NCBI GenBank assembly: GCA_023703675.1
Contig: CP097974.1
Span: forward strand, 85,288-149,287
Reading direction: 5' to 3'
DNA: 64,000 nucleotides
DNA from: SAR86 cluster bacterium
GTDB taxonomy: Bacteria; Pseudomonadota; Gammaproteobacteria; Magnimaribacterales; AG-339-G14
This document shows positions 1 through 14,186 of this stretch, piece after piece. Below the pieces are notes generated by a model. The model worked only from the letters and a program-made list of their open reading frames with translations, made no database searches and was not told where the DNA came from. The first letter of the stretch is position 1, and each line of letters starts with the position of its first letter. The translations under genes were made by a program, and so were the position numbers.

Positions 1-2136
<2,136 letters not shown>

Positions 2137-2189
2137 CTCTCTCATAACTACTCTGGGGCATTTATTCTAAATTACTTAAGTAAATAGAA

Positions 2190-2201
2190 TATAATACCCT
2201 T
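2190..2201 (+). promoter_or_regulatory. -10 element placing coaD start at +1
   Basis: TATAAT at 2190-2195 ends 6 bases before the GTG start of coaD, and there is no Shine-Dalgarno sequence. Transcription would start at or next to the start codon, giving a leaderless mRNA. No clear -35 is seen. Confidence 0.5.
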
Positions 2202-2681
2202 GTGAGTCAAAAAGCTATTTATCCTGGAACTTTTGATCCTATCACGAAAGGACATGTCGACTTAATCGAGCGCGCTTGTGAACTTTTTGATTCAGTTGTC
2301 ATAGCTATTGCTGCTAGTGAAGCCAAAAGTCCATTGTTTTCTCTGGATGAAAGAAAAGAAATAGCCAATAAGATCTTCTCAGATAACCCTAAAGTTACAG
2401 TTATTGGGTTTTCCGGTCTTTTGGTTGATCTCGCAAAAGACAATAACGCTAAAATATTGATTCGTGGATTGAGAGTGGTTGCTGATTTTGAGTATGAATT
2501 TCAATTGGCTAATATGAATCGTGCAATGATGCCTGAATTAGAAAGCGTATTTTTAACTCCAAAAGAAAAGTATTCTTATATCTCTTCAACCTTAGTTAAA
2601 GAGATTTGCAAAATGGGTGGCGATGTTTCCGAATTTGTTCATCCAGTATCACTTGAAGCCCTTAATTCTAAATATTCTTAA
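2202..2681 (+). CDS. coaD: Phosphopantetheine adenylyltransferase
   Basis: Transfers AMP from ATP to 4'-phosphopantetheine, the next-to-last step of coenzyme A synthesis in the cytoplasm. The nucleotidyltransferase signature [12 protein letters not shown] is at residues 7-18, and the conserved [11 protein letters not shown] stretch is near residues 124-134. At 159 aa it has the family's normal size. The start is GTG, chosen because [11 protein letters not shown] matches the family N-terminus. It ends 3 bases from the convergent mutM stop; coaD and mutM are also neighbours in enterobacteria. A second CoA gene, coaW, lies at 43683-44489. Confidence 0.96.
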   Translation: MSQKAIYPGTFDPITKGHVDLIERACELFDSVVIAIAASEAKSPLFSLDERKEIANKIFSDNPKVTVIGFSGLLVDLAKDNNAKILIRGLRVVADFEYEFQLANMNRAMMPELESVFLTPKEKYSYISSTLVKEICKMGGDVSEFVHPVSLEALNSKYS

Positions 2682-2684
2682 AAA

Positions 2685-3500
2685 TCATTTTTGACAACTT
2701 GGACAATAAACAGTTTGTCTATTTGCTTGTCTTATAATTTTTAATTGAGTTCCACAGGTTAGGCATGGTTTGTTGCCCCGATCGTAAACTCTTAATTTCT
2801 TTTTAAAGTAACCAGGAGCTTCGTCGGCATTCGTATAATCTTTTAGAGTAGTCCCTCCAGCTTCTATTGCTTCTTGAAGAGTTTGGCGAATTGCTGAAAC
2901 CAAATCCTCGCAATTTAATTTGGTTAGTCTTCTAGATTGTTTTCTTGGCCTTATGCCGGCAAGAAATAAAGCTTCATTGGCATAAATATTTCCAACTCCA
3001 GTGACTACGTTTGCGTCCATAATTAGGTTTTTGATCGGACGCGTCCTCTTTCTAGTGCACTGAAATAGATACTCACTATTGAATTCATTACCAAGGGGTT
3101 CAGGACCTAGGTTTTTAAGCAAGTTATGTTCTTCAGGTTTTTCTTTTATTTTTACAAGAGCCCCAAATTTTCTTATATCTGTATATCTAAGTGTCCAGCC
3201 ATCAGTGAAAGATAAGTCCCAATGCTCATGTTTTTTTGGCGTTACCTGACCATCAAAGACTCTTAATTTTCCAGACATCCCAAGATGAATTAGAAGATGA
3301 CCTTCTGAAAGATTGAAAATAATATATTTTCCTCTTCGCCAAGCAGAGATAATGATTTTGTTTTTTAAGTAGCGACTAAGATCCCTATCTATAGGCCATC
3401 TAAGTTTCTGTGTTCTTGATTTAAAAGATTCAATCTTTTTATTTATTATTCTTTTTGAAATGCCGCGCAGAGTAGTTTCAACTTCAGGAAGCTCGGGCAT
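2685..3500 (-). CDS. mutM: Formamidopyrimidine-DNA glycosylase
   Basis: Base-excision repair enzyme that removes 8-oxoguanine and ring-opened purines and cuts the abasic site. The N-terminus PELPEVE supplies the catalytic Pro2 and Glu3. The C-terminus carries the four-cysteine zinc finger (CLTCG then CPSC in the last 30 residues). At 271 aa it is full length. One base separates its start from the upstream tolC-like stop, so both are probably read together from the tolC side. Its role fits the oxidative-damage genes elsewhere in the window (katG, peroxiredoxin, msrA). Confidence 0.97.
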   Translation of the reverse strand: MPELPEVETTLRGISKRIINKKIESFKSRTQKLRWPIDRDLSRYLKNKIIISAWRRGKYIIFNLSEGHLLIHLGMSGKLRVFDGQVTPKKHEHWDLSFTDGWTLRYTDIRKFGALVKIKEKPEEHNLLKNLGPEPLGNEFNSEYLFQCTRKRTRPIKNLIMDANVVTGVGNIYANEALFLAGIRPRKQSRRLTKLNCEDLVSAIRQTLQEAIEAGGTTLKDYTNADEAPGYFKKKLRVYDRGNKPCLTCGTQLKIIRQANRQTVYCPSCQK

Positions 3501-3501
3501 T

Positions 3502-4845
3502 TTATTTAGTCATAAAATTACTTATGTCGTAAATATCCATTGGCGTTAACGCACCTGCAGATAATTTAAGACCTAATTCAGCGATAATAAAATCATATTT
3601 TGAAGAATTGAAGTCTCTTTGCGCAGAGAAAAAATTTCTTTCGGCATTTAAAAGATCAACAATATTTCTCGTATCAGATTCATACCCAAACCTAGTTGCT
3701 TTGAGTGCTAATTCGGAAGATTTTAGTGCTTGTTCTCTAGCCTTCACGTTTGCCAAATTTGTTAAAACCGAGGAGTACATAGATTTTATTTGTTGCTTAG
3801 TTTTTCTCTCCATCAAAATTTCTTCCTGCTCAGCTTTTTCAAAATATGCGTAAGCCTCCCTCCTTTCAGAGCTTATCAAGCCTCCCGCCATCAAAGGCCA
3901 TGAAAACTGAAGGCTAAATTTTCTGTCCTCAATATAATTTTTTTCAAAACTAAAATTTCCACCTTCGAAAGATGGCTGTCTACTATTATTTCTAGTAATG
4001 TTAGCAACAAGGTCTACATCAGGAAAATGATCCGAAAGTTTACTTTGAGCATTTCGTTTAGAAGCTCTAGTTGCAAGTTTTGCTGCCTTAAGAGAGAAAT
4101 TATTCGTTAATCCTATACCAACCCATTCTTCTTGTGATTTTGGATTTGGAGAACTGATTGGAAAATCCGAATTTAGATCAGTTAAATTAGGAGCCTCTCC
4201 AATTATTGCTACCAACGCTTCTTTCGCGAATTCCAATTGACCTTCACTGGCTATTCTAGAAACTTTAGATAAATCATAAAAAGCTTGCGCTTCTTGAAAG
4301 TCAGTAACAGACGAAACGCCTTCTTCAAATAATCTTTTTGAAATGTCTCTTTGACGCTTTATTGCATTCTCTTCGGCCACTGCTACTTCAAGATTCTTAT
4401 TTGCTTTTAACAAGTTGAAGTAGGCTTGAGCCACCCTTGTAATAGTTTCTTGCTGAGCAAAAGCGAATTTTGCTTTTGCAACTTCACTCATTGCTTTGCC
4501 TTGACTAAATTGAAACCATCTATCTACACGAAAAATTGGCTGAATTAAATCAGCAGAATAACCATAGGTATTATTTCCAGTGCCATCAAAAAACGTAGAT
4601 TGCGGACCACGTAGCACTTCAGACTCATTCCAACTTGTAATTCCTCTAGTAGTGATGCTTGGCAATAGACCTGCAATTCCTTTAGCTTTAGCTTCTTTTT
4701 CAGCTTTAAAGGTAGCTTCGGCTATCTTAAGCTCTGGATCCTTTTTTAACGCTATTTCATAAACTTCAGCTAGGTTTAGAGATTCAGCTTTAACAAACAA
4801 TGAAAAAAAGATTAAAAAAAACGAAATTACAGCTCTTTTGTGCAT
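3502..4845 (-). CDS. tolC: TolC-family outer-membrane efflux channel
   Basis: Trimeric outer-membrane channel protein for export through tripartite efflux or type I secretion systems. The protein starts with a signal peptide (Met-His-Lys-Arg, a hydrophobic run, cleavage near VKA-ES) and then has the TolC repeats: LAEVYEIALKKDPEL at the start of repeat 1 and NLLKANKNLEVA-type helices. At about 447 aa it has the normal size. The frame opens 6 codons earlier (4863), but the ATG at 4845 gives a cleaner signal peptide and a TATAAT lies inside the longer version. The inner-membrane and adaptor partners are not in the window, so the substrate is unknown. Confidence 0.9.
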   Translation of the reverse strand: MHKRAVISFFLIFFSLFVKAESLNLAEVYEIALKKDPELKIAEATFKAEKEAKAKGIAGLLPSITTRGITSWNESEVLRGPQSTFFDGTGNNTYGYSADLIQPIFRVDRWFQFSQGKAMSEVAKAKFAFAQQETITRVAQAYFNLLKANKNLEVAVAEENAIKRQRDISKRLFEEGVSSVTDFQEAQAFYDLSKVSRIASEGQLEFAKEALVAIIGEAPNLTDLNSDFPISSPNPKSQEEWVGIGLTNNFSLKAAKLATRASKRNAQSKLSDHFPDVDLVANITRNNSRQPSFEGGNFSFEKNYIEDRKFSLQFSWPLMAGGLISSERREAYAYFEKAEQEEILMERKTKQQIKSMYSSVLTNLANVKAREQALKSSELALKATRFGYESDTRNIVDLLNAERNFFSAQRDFNSSKYDFIIAELGLKLSAGALTPMDIYDISNFMTK

Positions 4846-4882
4846 TTCTAAATTATAACTCAATTAAAGTTGACACTGTAAA
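4846..4882 (-). promoter_or_regulatory. Predicted tolC promoter, leaderless
   Basis: Read on the minus strand, TTTACA (4877-4882), a 19-base spacer and TATAAT (4852-4857) end exactly 6 bases before the ATG at 4845. This supports the shorter start and a leaderless transcript. Confidence 0.45.
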
Positions 4883-4939
4883 CATTATAAAATTGATTAT
4901 TTTCATATAAGAAAAAAAATTTTTTTTAATAAAACAATT

Positions 4940-6739
<1,800 letters not shown>

Positions 6740-6747
6740 GAGAAAAA

Positions 6748-7224
6748 ATGATTAAAGTGGGAGAGCAATTACCTTCAGCTAAGCTTTTTAAACTGGGGGA
6801 AAAAGGAGTAGATACCATTGAAAGTACCGAATATTTGGCTGACAAAAAAGTAGCTATAGTTTCAGTGCCGAGTGCATTTTCGTCAACTTGTTCAATTCAA
6901 CTTCCAGGATACATCGAAAAATCTGATGAAATTCTTTCCAAGGGTATTGATGAAATTGTTTGTTTAGCAGTAAACAATGCTTTTGTAATGAAAGCGTGGG
7001 AAAAGCACTTGGAAGCTGCTGATAAAGTAACTTTTCTTTCTGATGGAAATGGGGACTTCTCCAAGGCCATGGGCCTTTTGGCAGATGCTTCAATGATAGG
7101 TTTTGGAGAGATTTCAGCGAGATATGCTGCCGTTGCAAACGATAATGTTTTGGAATCAGTTTTCGTAGAAACGGGAACCGCCCTTGAAGTAAGTACAGCA
7201 GAAAATTTATTAAATAACCTTTAA
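6748..7224 (+). CDS. Peroxiredoxin, Prx5-like
   Basis: Thiol peroxidase of the AhpC/TSA superfamily, Prx5 group, reducing hydrogen peroxide or alkyl peroxides. The peroxidatic cysteine is C48 in VPSAFSSTCSIQLPGY, matching the family pattern with the conserved Pro, Thr and Cys. The family's ITLLSDxxxxF-like segment appears as VTFLSDGNGDF. The protein is 158 aa, full length. A clear ribosome-binding site (AGGAG) precedes the ATG, 8 bases after the thiC stop, so it is likely co-transcribed with thiC and parE/parC. A 154-codon antisense frame covers the same region and is rejected. Confidence 0.9.
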   Translation: MIKVGEQLPSAKLFKLGEKGVDTIESTEYLADKKVAIVSVPSAFSSTCSIQLPGYIEKSDEILSKGIDEIVCLAVNNAFVMKAWEKHLEAADKVTFLSDGNGDFSKAMGLLADASMIGFGEISARYAAVANDNVLESVFVETGTALEVSTAENLLNNL

Positions 7225-7226
7225 TT

Positions 7227-9122
7227 TTGGCCAACTCAAAATATACCGCTGAGTCAATTGAGGTCTTATCGGGTCTTGAGCCCGTTAGAAAAAGACCTGG
7301 TATGTATACCGACACCACCAGTCCTAATCACCTTGTCATGGAAGTTGTAGATAACAGCGTTGATGAAGCAATAGCTGGTCATGCAAAAGAGATATCAGTT
7401 TGTCTAAATAAAGATAATTCCATTACGGTAGAAGACGATGGAAGAGGTATGCCAGTTGACATGCATCCTGAAGAAAAAGTACCAGGCGTTGAACTAATCT
7501 TTTCAAGACTACATGCTGGAGCTAAATTTTCTAATAAAGAATACACTTTTTCGGGAGGCCTCCATGGAGTTGGAGTCTCAGTTGTAAACGCTTTATCTAC
7601 TCACTTAAAAGCAGAAATAAAAAGAGATGGTTCAAAATTTGCAATTGAATTTGCAGATAGTTTAAAGAAAAAAGACTTAAAAAAAATTGATGCAGTGGGA
7701 CAACGCAATACTGGTACAAAGATCTTTTTCAAGCCCGATCCTGTTTTTTTTGATACTGAAAAAATTTCTTCTAAACAACTTTCCAATGCTTTGAGAGCGA
7801 AAGCAGTTTTATGTTCAGGTCTTACAATAAAATACAAAGATGAAATTTCTAAAACCAAAGAAGAATGGTGTTACGTAGATGGTCTAGGAGACTATTTAAT
7901 AAATGAATTAGGAGACGGTTTATTTGTTCCAGAAAAACCCATTATTGGCGAACATCAAGACGAAGAATCAGGCTTATCTTGGGCATTAATGTGGGAGAGA
8001 GGCGATAAAGAAAAAATTTCAGAAAGCTATGTGAACCTAATTCCAACTTCGCAAGGAGGAACTCATGTCTCTGGAATGAAAAGTGGAATGACAGAAGCTT
8101 TAAAAGAATTTTGTGACTATAGAAAATTAATTCCTAGAGGAGTAAAAATCACATCAGACGATGTCTGGAAAAATTGTAACTTTGTATTGTCTGCCAAGCT
8201 CAAAGATCCTCAATTTAGTGGCCAAACCAAAGAGAAATTGTCTTCGAAAGAATTTCAAAACATTGCTTCTTCGATTTCAAAAGATAGTTTAGCCATTTGG
8301 TTGAATCAACACACTGAAGCCGCAGAGGAAATAGCCTTTATTTCAATTGAAAATGCTCAGGCACGAGTTAAAGCTAATCAAAAAGTCGAAAGAAAAAAGA
8401 TCACCAAAGGTATTACATTGCCAGGAAAATTGTCTGATTGTGTTTCTGGAGAAATATCTGAAACAGAACTATTTTTAGTGGAGGGAGAGTCGGCGGGAGG
8501 CTCAGCTAAACAGGCAAGAAATAGACAGTTTCAAGCTGTTATGTCTCTGAAGGGAAAAATATTAAACACTTGGGAAGTGGACACCGATGCCGTAACTCAA
8601 TCTCAAGAAGTTAAAGATATAGCCATGGCCTTAGGTTTAGATCCAGGATGTAAAACTTTAGATAATTTGAGATATGGAAAGATCTGCATTCTTGCCGACG
8701 CGGATACTGACGGAGCTCACATTGCCACTTTGATATGTGCGTTATTTTTAAAACATTTTAGACCTTTGGTAGAAGCAGGCCATGTCTTCATTGCTCAACC
8801 TCCATTATTTAGAATAGATCAAGGCAAAGAAGTTTTCTACGCTTTAGACGAAGATGAAAAAGACAAAATCGTTAAAGATCTGCAATCAAAAAATAAACAA
8901 AAAAAAATAGAAATACAAAGATTCAAAGGTTTGGGAGAAATGAATCCAAGTCAGCTTCGAGAGACGACTATGGAAATTGAAGGGAGAAGACTTCTGAAAC
9001 TTACTTTAGAAAAAGGAAATACTTCTACCTCTTTAATGGATATGTTGTTGTCTAAAAAAAGAGCTGGAGATAGAAAACATTGGCTAGAAACCAAAGGAGA
9101 CTTAGCTAACTTGAATGAGTAA
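7227..9122 (+). CDS. parE: DNA topoisomerase IV subunit B
   Basis: ATPase subunit of topoisomerase IV, which unlinks daughter chromosomes. GHKL ATPase motifs are present ([34 protein letters not shown]), followed by the TOPRIM domain (EGESAGGSA, and DADTDGAHI for Mg2+). At 631 aa it matches ParE rather than the longer GyrB. The start appears to be TTG, 2 bases after the peroxiredoxin stop; the following residues ([22 protein letters not shown]) match ParE N-termini, so the start is close. It overlaps parC by 8 bases, indicating one transcript. Confidence 0.96.
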   Translation: MANSKYTAESIEVLSGLEPVRKRPGMYTDTTSPNHLVMEVVDNSVDEAIAGHAKEISVCLNKDNSITVEDDGRGMPVDMHPEEKVPGVELIFSRLHAGAKFSNKEYTFSGGLHGVGVSVVNALSTHLKAEIKRDGSKFAIEFADSLKKKDLKKIDAVGQRNTGTKIFFKPDPVFFDTEKISSKQLSNALRAKAVLCSGLTIKYKDEISKTKEEWCYVDGLGDYLINELGDGLFVPEKPIIGEHQDEESGLSWALMWERGDKEKISESYVNLIPTSQGGTHVSGMKSGMTEALKEFCDYRKLIPRGVKITSDDVWKNCNFVLSAKLKDPQFSGQTKEKLSSKEFQNIASSISKDSLAIWLNQHTEAAEEIAFISIENAQARVKANQKVERKKITKGITLPGKLSDCVSGEISETELFLVEGESAGGSAKQARNRQFQAVMSLKGKILNTWEVDTDAVTQSQEVKDIAMALGLDPGCKTLDNLRYGKICILADADTDGAHIATLICALFLKHFRPLVEAGHVFIAQPPLFRIDQGKEVFYALDEDEKDKIVKDLQSKNKQKKIEIQRFKGLGEMNPSQLRETTMEIEGRRLLKLTLEKGNTSTSLMDMLLSKKRAGDRKHWLETKGDLANLNE

Positions 9123-11346
9123 AGAAGAAAGCCTACCGATTGGAGGTTACGCAGAAAAAGCATATTTGGAATACTCCATGTATGTAATTCTAGACCGAGC
9201 TTTACCTTTTGTAGGAGATGGATTAAAACCAGTTCAACGAAGGATTATATATGCCATGTCTGAATTGGGTCTTAAATCTTCGGCTAAATTCAAAAAAAGC
9301 GCTAGGACTGTAGGTGATGTTATCGGAAAATTTCATCCTCATGGCGACAGTGCAGCTTACGAAGCAATGGTTTTGATGGCTCAAAATTTTTCTACTAGAT
9401 ACCCATTAATAGAAGGACAAGGTAATTTTGGATCTTTGGATGACCCAAAAAGTTTTGCAGCAATGAGATACACAGAATGCAGACTATCAGCTTATTCACA
9501 GAATCTTTTAACTGAAATATCACAAGGTACAGTTGACTGGATGCCTAATTTTGATGGAACTTTGATTGAACCAAAATTTTTGCCTGCGAGATTACCGAAT
9601 GTACTTTTGAATGGAGCATCTGGCATTGCAGTTGGGATGGCCACGGATATACCGCCTCATAATCTCACCGATGTTGTAAAAGCTACAATTGCACTTTTAG
9701 AAAGTCCAAAAATGTCAATTAAAGAATTGATGAGATATATCCCTAGTCCGGATTTTCCCACCCAGGCAAAAATAATTTCAACTCCTGAAGACATTGAGGA
9801 AATTTATACGACTGGAAGGGGTTCTATAAAACTAAGAGCTACTTATGATATCGAAAATGGAGAAATCGTCATTAGCTCTTTGCCTTATCAAGTCTCATCT
9901 TCAAAAATCCTTGAACAAGTTGCGTCTCAAATTGAATCTAAAAAAATTAGTATGATTGAAGATCTAAGAGACGAAAGTGATGAAAATAATCCAGTGAGAT
10001 TAATTGTTGTTCCAAGATCTAACAGAATAGATAAAGATGCATTAATGAGTCATCTATTTGCTACTACAGAATTACAAAAAAATGTTCGGGTAAATTTTAA
10101 TGCCATCGGTTTAAACGGTAAGCCTAGAGTATTTGATTTAAAAGATATGCTCAAAGAATGGATAAAGTTTAGAACCGAGACAGTAAAAAGAAGACTGCAA
10201 CATCGTTTGGATTGGGTAAACGATCGATTGCACATTCTAGAAGGGTTGCTTAAAGCTTATTTAAATCTAGATGAAGTAATAAAAATTATAAGAACCCATG
10301 ACGATCCCAAAAAATCTTTAATGAAAAAATTTAAGTTATCCGAATTACAAGCAAACGCAATTTTGGACATACGTTTAAGGCAATTAGCTAAATTAGAAGA
10401 GGAGGCCATTCTGGAAGAAAAAAAATTGCTTGCTTCTGAAGCCAAAGATATTGAAAAAATTCTCAATTCATCTAGTAGATTAAAAACACTAATTAAAAAA
10501 GAGATGAATGAGGATCTTGAGGAATATGGAGATGAAAGAAACAGCAATATTGTCGAAGTTGAAGAAGCAAAAGCATTTGATGAAAAAGACCTTATCTCTA
10601 ATGATCCAATGACTGTAGTACTCTCAAAGAGAGGTTGGATTAGAGCTGCTAAAGGACACGATATTGATCCTCAAAGCCTGCAGTATAGAGAGGGAGACGA
10701 ATATCTTTCCTCTTCAACGGCTAGAAATAGTCAAAACGCAGTAATCATTGATAGTTTTGGAAAGGCTTTTACTTTACCTATTCATAAGTTACCTTCTGCT
10801 AGAGGTCAAGGCGATCCGGTGTCGGGCAGTATAAATTCTCAATCGGGCTCAACCTTTGCGGGCGTTGTTGCAGGGACCGATGACGACTATTGTTTGTTGG
10901 CGTCGACCAGTGGATATGGTTTTATTGCAAAAATAGCTGAATTACAAACAAAAAATAAGTCAGGCAAAACTGCACTCAACACCAAAGGAGCTATTCCATT
11001 AGGACCTGAAAAGGTGATTAAAATAAATGACTCTTACTTGGCTGCAATTACAGAGGAAGGAAAAATGCTATTAATTGAATCTTCGGATTTGCCGATTCTC
11101 TCAAAAGGGAAAGGAAATAAAATTATCAACATTGATAAAAAACAATTCGAAGCAAAAGAAAACAAATTAATTTTTCTGAAGTCACTAGCTAAAGGAAGTA
11201 GTCTTAAAATTTGCAGTGGAAAACAAAATTACACAATAAAATCCAAAGATTTAGAAAATTTTGTCGGCACCAGGGGTAGAAAGGGAAATTTTCTCCCCAA
11301 AGGGTACAGAAGAGTAGATGCAGTAGAAGTAATTGTTGAAGAATAA
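9115..11346 (+). CDS. parC: DNA topoisomerase IV subunit A
   Basis: DNA-cleaving subunit of topoisomerase IV. The breakage-reunion domain begins with [20 protein letters not shown], and the catalytic tyrosine is in [11 protein letters not shown] coiled-coil gate region with long Glu/Lys helices follows, then a short C-terminal beta-pinwheel (for example GYGFIAK and TRGRKG). At 743 aa it fits ParC, shorter than GyrA. Overlap with parE supports co-expression. The stop lies 1 base from the convergent M48 peptidase stop. Confidence 0.96.
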   Translation: MSKEESLPIGGYAEKAYLEYSMYVILDRALPFVGDGLKPVQRRIIYAMSELGLKSSAKFKKSARTVGDVIGKFHPHGDSAAYEAMVLMAQNFSTRYPLIEGQGNFGSLDDPKSFAAMRYTECRLSAYSQNLLTEISQGTVDWMPNFDGTLIEPKFLPARLPNVLLNGASGIAVGMATDIPPHNLTDVVKATIALLESPKMSIKELMRYIPSPDFPTQAKIISTPEDIEEIYTTGRGSIKLRATYDIENGEIVISSLPYQVSSSKILEQVASQIESKKISMIEDLRDESDENNPVRLIVVPRSNRIDKDALMSHLFATTELQKNVRVNFNAIGLNGKPRVFDLKDMLKEWIKFRTETVKRRLQHRLDWVNDRLHILEGLLKAYLNLDEVIKIIRTHDDPKKSLMKKFKLSELQANAILDIRLRQLAKLEEEAILEEKKLLASEAKDIEKILNSSSRLKTLIKKEMNEDLEEYGDERNSNIVEVEEAKAFDEKDLISNDPMTVVLSKRGWIRAAKGHDIDPQSLQYREGDEYLSSSTARNSQNAVIIDSFGKAFTLPIHKLPSARGQGDPVSGSINSQSGSTFAGVVAGTDDDYCLLASTSGYGFIAKIAELQTKNKSGKTALNTKGAIPLGPEKVIKINDSYLAAITEEGKMLLIESSDLPILSKGKGNKIINIDKKQFEAKENKLIFLKSLAKGSSLKICSGKQNYTIKSKDLENFVGTRGRKGNFLPKGYRRVDAVEVIVEE

Positions 11347-11347
11347 A

Positions 11348-12394
11348 CTAATCAGCAACTGTGTTCGGAATTAATTGCTGATTAGACTTTTTCTTTTCTT
11401 CAATTTCTTTAATAGCAGCATTAATTTCTAAAAATCTTTCAGGAGTAGCAGGATGAGTGGAAGTGTGGCTTTGATTGATACTCCCTGGATGTTCCACTGC
11501 CATATCTCGCCAAAAGTTTGCGACATTTTCCGTTGAGTATCCAGCTCTTTCCAAATAATAAATTCCAACATAGTCCGCTTCTGCTTCAAATTCTTGAGAA
11601 TACATTCTTGCTCCAGTCTGACCAAAAACGCCTTGGGTATTTACTCCATAGTAAGCGGCAGCTAAATCAACAATCGTTCCAAGAAGAGAATTAGTTCTTA
11701 ATTTAGAGATGTGGCCCATCATGTTATGACCCAGTTCATGTGCTATAACCAATCCAAGGTCTTCATCTCTTTGAGCAAACCTTATCATTCCTGTCGTTAT
11801 GCCAATTTGGCTTCCGTTAGCGAAAGCGTTAACAGAGTCGTTTTGAACCAACAAAATAGGGTAGTTACAAATCAAATCAGGATCAAAGGATACTGATTTT
11901 GATACTCCATCTCTCAAAAACTCTACCTTTAGGGTCTCTGATTTATTTCTAAATTTTTCTAAGCCTTTGTGAAATTTCTCTCTATCTGATGAAACCTCTA
12001 AGTTGTTAATTTTTAAGATTTCATCGTTTTTTCTTAGTCCACTTTTAAAAGCAGCTGAACTTGGAATAACGTATGTGACTTTTATTCCTTTTTCATCAAT
12101 TCCATATACTTCTTTTTCAATTTCAGAATATTTATCTGTAGCAACGTAAGCATTGAACATTACCCCGATGGAGTTCACAGTATTATCGCAAAGGTCACTC
12201 GAGTTCTTAAGAATTGGATAGCCTACTCGTTGCAAACGTTCGTATCTTTCCTTAATTTTTTGAAGCGCTAATGTTTGTTGAAGTTTTGTTTCAGCATCTA
12301 AAGCATCATTGTCAATGTTTAGTCTCTGAGTAGCAGGACCAGCACACGAAAAGATTAACGTAGATAAAATTAAAATTTTTAAAAATTTAACCAT
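11348..12394 (-). CDS. Lipoprotein M48 metallopeptidase with PDZ domain
   Basis: Probable envelope zinc protease. From the ATG at 12394 the protein opens with a lipoprotein signal (MVKFLKILILSTLIFSCAG, lipobox Cys17). A PDZ-like segment follows (VIPSSAAFKSGLRKNDEILKI), then the M48 core: HELGH zinc motif in VIAHELGHNMMGH and the third ligand in EFEAEADYVG. The frame opens earlier (12499), but the extra 35 residues would bury the lipobox and overlap argD. PDZ plus M48 resembles periplasmic quality-control proteases. The target is unknown. It is convergent with parC. Confidence 0.88.
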   Translation of the reverse strand: MVKFLKILILSTLIFSCAGPATQRLNIDNDALDAETKLQQTLALQKIKERYERLQRVGYPILKNSSDLCDNTVNSIGVMFNAYVATDKYSEIEKEVYGIDEKGIKVTYVIPSSAAFKSGLRKNDEILKINNLEVSSDREKFHKGLEKFRNKSETLKVEFLRDGVSKSVSFDPDLICNYPILLVQNDSVNAFANGSQIGITTGMIRFAQRDEDLGLVIAHELGHNMMGHISKLRTNSLLGTIVDLAAAYYGVNTQGVFGQTGARMYSQEFEAEADYVGIYYLERAGYSTENVANFWRDMAVEHPGSINQSHTSTHPATPERFLEINAAIKEIEEKKKSNQQLIPNTVAD

Positions 12395-12452
12395 CGTTAC
12401 TCTTATGATAAGTAAAAATTTTGTCAAGACAAGAATGCAAAGTAGGTTTTTC

Positions 12453-13652
12453 TTAAATGATATTTTTATATGCTTTTTCGAATCTCTTGAAGCCTTCATT
12501 GATTTCTTTGTCAGATATTATTAAAGAAGGAGCGAGGCGAATAGTTTTTTCTCTAGCAGCTTGGACAACAATTAGTCCTTCATTATATGCAGCTTGAATA
12601 AAATCAGATGACTTTACTTTTTTAAAATCACAACCAATCCAAAGTCCCGCAGATCTAATATCAGAAAAAATGTCATATTTTTCAGAAAGAAGATTTAATT
12701 TTTTAGTAAAAGATATTGTTTTTTTCATCACTCCAGATAAAACTTTCCGTGAAGAAATTATTTCAATTACCTTTTTAGCGACAATGCATGCCAATGGATT
12801 TCCTCCGAAGGTACTACCATGAGTTCCAGGTTGAAAGGCCTTTGCAATATGATTTTTTGCTAGAGTTGCACCAATCGGAATTCCTCCACCAAGACCTTTA
12901 GCTAAGGTTGATATGTCTGGGACAACTCCGTAACCCATATAAGCCATCAAAGTTCCAGTTCTACCGATACCACTTTGCACTTCATCAAAAATAAGCAAAA
13001 TGTTATTTTTGTCCGCCAATTTTCTTAATCCCATTAGAAACGGATTTGAGGCTCTAATAATGCCCGACTCTCCCAAAATGGGTTCCACAAAAATAGCTGC
13101 AGTGTTCTTGGTGATAACTTTTTCTACTGATTTAAGATCATTAAACTTAGCTCTTTTGAATCCTTTGAGAAGCGGACCAAATCCAGTTTTTTGAGGTTTA
13201 GAATCACCCGCACTTATGTTCAACATAGACCGTCCGTGGAAAGCATCTGTAAAGACGACAACTTCATATTTTTCAGGTTTACCCTTGTCATAAAAATATC
13301 TTCTTGCAAGTTTTATAGCTGCTTCGTTCGCCTCGTTTCCAGAATTTGAAAAAAATACTTTGTCGGCAAAGGTTTTTTTAGCCAATAGACTACTTAGCTC
13401 TAGGGCTGGTTCGTTATACAAATAATTACTTACATGCCAAAGTTTGGTGGACTGATCCTTTAAAACTTTTATAAGCTCTGGATGAGAATGGCCCAGGCAA
13501 GTCACAGCAATTCCGCCACCGAAATCTACATAGTCATTCCCTTCTTCATCCCATAAAATTGACTTTTTCCCCTTGACTGGAGTGAACCATGCGGGTGCAT
13601 AATTTGGAGTAAGGGCAGTTCTATCAATAGAATTAATTTTTTTCTTTGTCAT
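12453..13652 (-). CDS. argD: Acetylornithine aminotransferase
   Basis: Class III PLP-dependent aminotransferase, most likely N-acetylornithine/succinyldiaminopimelate aminotransferase of arginine and lysine synthesis. Motifs are FFSNSGNEANEAAIKLAR (cofactor phosphate pocket), IFDEVQSGIGRTG (the Asp contacting the PLP ring) and the PLP lysine in STLAKGLGGGIPIGA. At 399 aa it is full length. Closely related enzymes (AstC, other ornithine or GABA aminotransferases) cannot be excluded from motifs alone. argC at 33.5 kb supports an arginine pathway. It is divergent from the DUF2244 gene, with a 45-base gap. Confidence 0.88.
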   Translation of the reverse strand: MTKKKINSIDRTALTPNYAPAWFTPVKGKKSILWDEEGNDYVDFGGGIAVTCLGHSHPELIKVLKDQSTKLWHVSNYLYNEPALELSSLLAKKTFADKVFFSNSGNEANEAAIKLARRYFYDKGKPEKYEVVVFTDAFHGRSMLNISAGDSKPQKTGFGPLLKGFKRAKFNDLKSVEKVITKNTAAIFVEPILGESGIIRASNPFLMGLRKLADKNNILLIFDEVQSGIGRTGTLMAYMGYGVVPDISTLAKGLGGGIPIGATLAKNHIAKAFQPGTHGSTFGGNPLACIVAKKVIEIISSRKVLSGVMKKTISFTKKLNLLSEKYDIFSDIRSAGLWIGCDFKKVKSSDFIQAAYNEGLIVVQAAREKTIRLAPSLIISDKEINEGFKRFEKAYKNII

Positions 13653-13683
13653 CTAGAAATTTAAATAAAAAATTTTGGTTTAA

Positions 13684-13697
13684 TATAACAATTAATT
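13684..13697 (+). promoter_or_regulatory. -10 element close to DUF2244 gene start
   Basis: TATAAC (13684-13689) ends 8 bases before the ATG at 13698. There is no Shine-Dalgarno sequence. The predicted transcript has no more than one or two leader bases. Confidence 0.4.
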
Positions 13698-14186
13698 ATG
13701 GTTACTGCAGATCGTCTCGAAGCCAATAATACATTTAGATTAACTTTAAAGCCAAATCGTTCGATTTCTTGGAGGGGAAATTTAATTTTTCTATTGTTGA
13801 TTTCGACTCCCATACTAATTATTGCTTTTGGTTTTTTATACGTTGGAGCACCAATTATTCTGCCTTTTGCTGGCCTCGAAATTTTGATAGTTTTGCTAGC
13901 GTCTTATTACGTTTACCAAAAAACAAACAAGCAGGAGATAATTACTATTTCTCCAGAAAAATTAATTATAGAAAAAGGAAAATTTAGACCTGAAACTTCA
14001 ATAGAATTTATTAGAGAATGGGCTTATGTTTTTGTAGAAAGGGCTAAACATCCTTGGTATCCAGTACACATAGTGATTTCATCCAAGGGACAAAGAGTTC
14101 CAGTCGGAGAATTTTTAACAGATGACGATAAAAAAATTTTTATTGAGAAAATGGATGAAATTATCAGAGAAATAAGAGTTATTTAG
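13698..14186 (+). CDS. DUF2244 membrane protein
   Basis: Member of the uncharacterised DUF2244 family. Two adjacent hydrophobic spans (about residues 25-48 and 52-70) are followed by a soluble C-terminal part with the family-like pattern HPWYPVHIVISSKGQRVPVG and then EFLTDDDK. The 162-residue length is typical. In many proteobacteria this family is found near cytochrome oxidase genes, but none are visible here. The last 8 bases overlap the convergent acyl-CoA dehydrogenase gene. Function is unknown. Confidence 0.8.
   Translation: MVTADRLEANNTFRLTLKPNRSISWRGNLIFLLLISTPILIIAFGFLYVGAPIILPFAGLEILIVLLASYYVYQKTNKQEIITISPEKLIIEKGKFRPETSIEFIREWAYVFVERAKHPWYPVHIVISSKGQRVPVGEFLTDDDKKIFIEKMDEIIREIRVI

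Noticed and set aside
6854-7318. 154-codon open frame antisense to the peroxiredoxin
   Set aside because: The plus-strand frame has the Prx5 active-site motif, a ribosome-binding site and good spacing to thiC and parE. The antisense protein shows no domain.
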